A stretch of DNA of 64,000 bases from Mycobacteriales bacterium. Its GTDB lineage: Bacteria; Actinomycetota; Actinomycetes; Mycobacteriales; Mycobacteriaceae. The translations under genes were made by a program, and so were the position numbers. Under the pieces are notes generated by a model. The model searched no databases. It was given only the letters and a program-made list of their open reading frames with translations, and was not told the DNA's origin. This document shows positions 63,081 through 64,000 of the stretch, piece by piece. The stretch spans positions 1 through 64,000 of the forward strand of contig DUTM01000008.1 of the NCBI GenBank assembly GCA_012842085.1, read 5' to 3'. Each line of letters opens with the position of its first letter. Position 1 is the stretch's first letter.

Positions 63081-63860
63081 TTACGCAATTAGCAGATAGA
63101 CACCAGCGGCGATGGCAGCACCAATCATCGGACCAACGGAGGGGTGAATGGCCCACTTCCAGGGGTCGCGGCCCTTGCCCTTAATAGGCAGCATGTAGTT
63201 GTATACGATGCGCGGACCAAGGTCACGCACCGGGTTGAGCGAGTAACCAGTGGGGGATCCGAGGCTGATACCGATTGCCACAATGATGGAGGCGACGGCT
63301 GCGTAGGTCAGAGTTCCCAAGTTGGGTGCCGGGTTGCCCCAAATGGCAACCAGGATGAAGAGGATGAGAACAAATGTAGCAATGGTCTCTGTGACGTGGT
63401 TCCAGAACGGGCTGGGAACTGCGGGGCGGGTGTGGAAGACGTTGCCGATGGTGGCGTTGTCGCCGGATTCGGTTCCGTCCTCGTTGTAGTAGTTGGCGTC
63501 GAACTGCTTCTTGAAGGCAGCCCAGGCGAGGAAAGCACCCACCATGGCGCCAAGCATTTGTCCAATGAAGTAGAAGATGAAAGCACCCCAGGGGATTGCG
63601 CCCGTAATGCAGAACGCGAAGGTGACGGCTGGGTTAATGTGGCCGCCGGTGGGGTGGGCGATGGATGCGCCTGCGAAAACACCAAGTCCCCATCCAAACG
63701 TGATGAGGAGCCAACCGGTGTTGCGTGCGTAACCTGTGCGGAGAATGTTAGAAGCAACAACACCGTTACCAAGCAGTAGGAGAATCATCGTGCCGAGAAA
63801 TTCCCAGCCCATGATCTCTAGTACGGTGAGTTCTTGTCCGTTGATGAGATACGTAAGCAT
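63081..63860 (-). CDS. glpF: Glycerol uptake facilitator (aquaglyceroporin)
   Basis: The MIP-family channel passes glycerol through the membrane. From ATG 63860, preceded by AAAGGTG, it has 259 residues and six membrane helices with two half-helices. The first NPA box is intact (AHPTGGHINPAVTFAF). The second reads GYSLNPVRDLGPRIVYNY, with Val for the usual Ala but with the glycerol-type Asp and Arg (RDLGPR) kept. An insertion between helices (YYNEDGTESGDNATIGNVFH) is typical of the longer glycerol facilitators. Codons upstream to 63896 are open but lack a Shine-Dalgarno. It is the first gene of the glpF-glpK operon. Confidence 0.92.
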   Translation of the reverse strand: MLTYLINGQELTVLEIMGWEFLGTMILLLLGNGVVASNILRTGYARNTGWLLITFGWGLGVFAGASIAHPTGGHINPAVTFAFCITGAIPWGAFIFYFIGQMLGAMVGAFLAWAAFKKQFDANYYNEDGTESGDNATIGNVFHTRPAVPSPFWNHVTETIATFVLILFILVAIWGNPAPNLGTLTYAAVASIIVAIGISLGSPTGYSLNPVRDLGPRIVYNYMLPIKGKGRDPWKWAIHPSVGPMIGAAIAAGVYLLIA

Positions 63861-64000
63861 ACGGTCACCTTTGGGTATAGAAGAATGGGAGATCATTTAG
63901 TCACTAGACCAAAGTCTATTGATCTTGTCCCAATAATATTTTGTTACGGGACTTATCTTGATCTTAGTTGCCTTGTAATGCAGATTTGTTGCCTTAATGA

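Noticed and set aside
1-64000. tRNA, rRNA, insertion sequences, prophage or integrase genes
   Set aside because: None was recognised in any intergenic stretch; all gaps are below 300 bases and no transposase-like translation is present.

Overview
The window looks like chromosome of a mycolic-acid-family actinobacterium (Mycobacteriales/Corynebacteriales). Support comes from a FadD32-like pair of fatty-acyl-AMP ligases, Mtb12-like secreted proteins, an LCP-family wall ligase, Septum_form and actinobacterial DUF proteins, candidate IdeR/DtxR boxes, and a pheA/phosphatase/serS neighbourhood like that of corynebacteria. Base composition is moderately GC-rich. Several secreted lipases and a glycerol-uptake operon suggest a host- or skin-lipid lifestyle; a Lawsonella-like or lipophilic Corynebacterium-like organism is a guess. 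No rRNA, tRNA, CRISPR array, phage or insertion sequence was recognised.

Layout. 1-29.2 kb is mostly housekeeping and cell-envelope genes: a GH25 muramidase, Mtb12-like and small membrane proteins, a secreted CocE-type hydrolase, a GalT-like DUF4921 protein, an S4 RNA-binding protein, a frameshifted succinate-semialdehyde dehydrogenase, a TM0106-type RecB-like nuclease, sodA, secreted lipases and esterases, an LCP ligase divergent from a membrane protein followed by pheA and a histidine phosphatase, a Septum_form protein, serS, two low-complexity-rich membrane proteins, and a beta-lactamase-fold serine hydrolase.

29.4-51.8 kb, possibly to 53.9 kb, is the standout: a tightly packed thiazoline-type nonribosomal peptide (metallophore) cluster. 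It has an FAAL-like acyl-loading NRPS, a second NRPS with an N-terminal docking domain, Cy-A(MT)-PCP and a TE, a saccharopine-dehydrogenase-like reductase, a YbtU/PchG-like thiazolinyl imide reductase, a type II thioesterase, and a YbtP/YbtQ-like pair of ABC transporter half-molecules. Candidate IdeR boxes lie upstream of the NRPS genes and of the transporter genes. A small secreted Mtb12-like protein and a second ABC system follow. There is no salicylate synthase and no PKS module, which separates this cluster from yersiniabactin and pyochelin. The first NRPS carries a one-base frameshift in the A3 core motif of its adenylation domain.

54-64 kb holds a secreted PAP2 acid phosphatase, another secreted lipase, two tandem FadD32-like FAAL paralogues with altered core motifs, and glpF-glpK. 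Lipases, glycerol uptake and acyl-AMP ligases together fit release of fatty acids and glycerol from host lipids and their reuse.

All family calls were made by eye from translated sequence; no database search was run.
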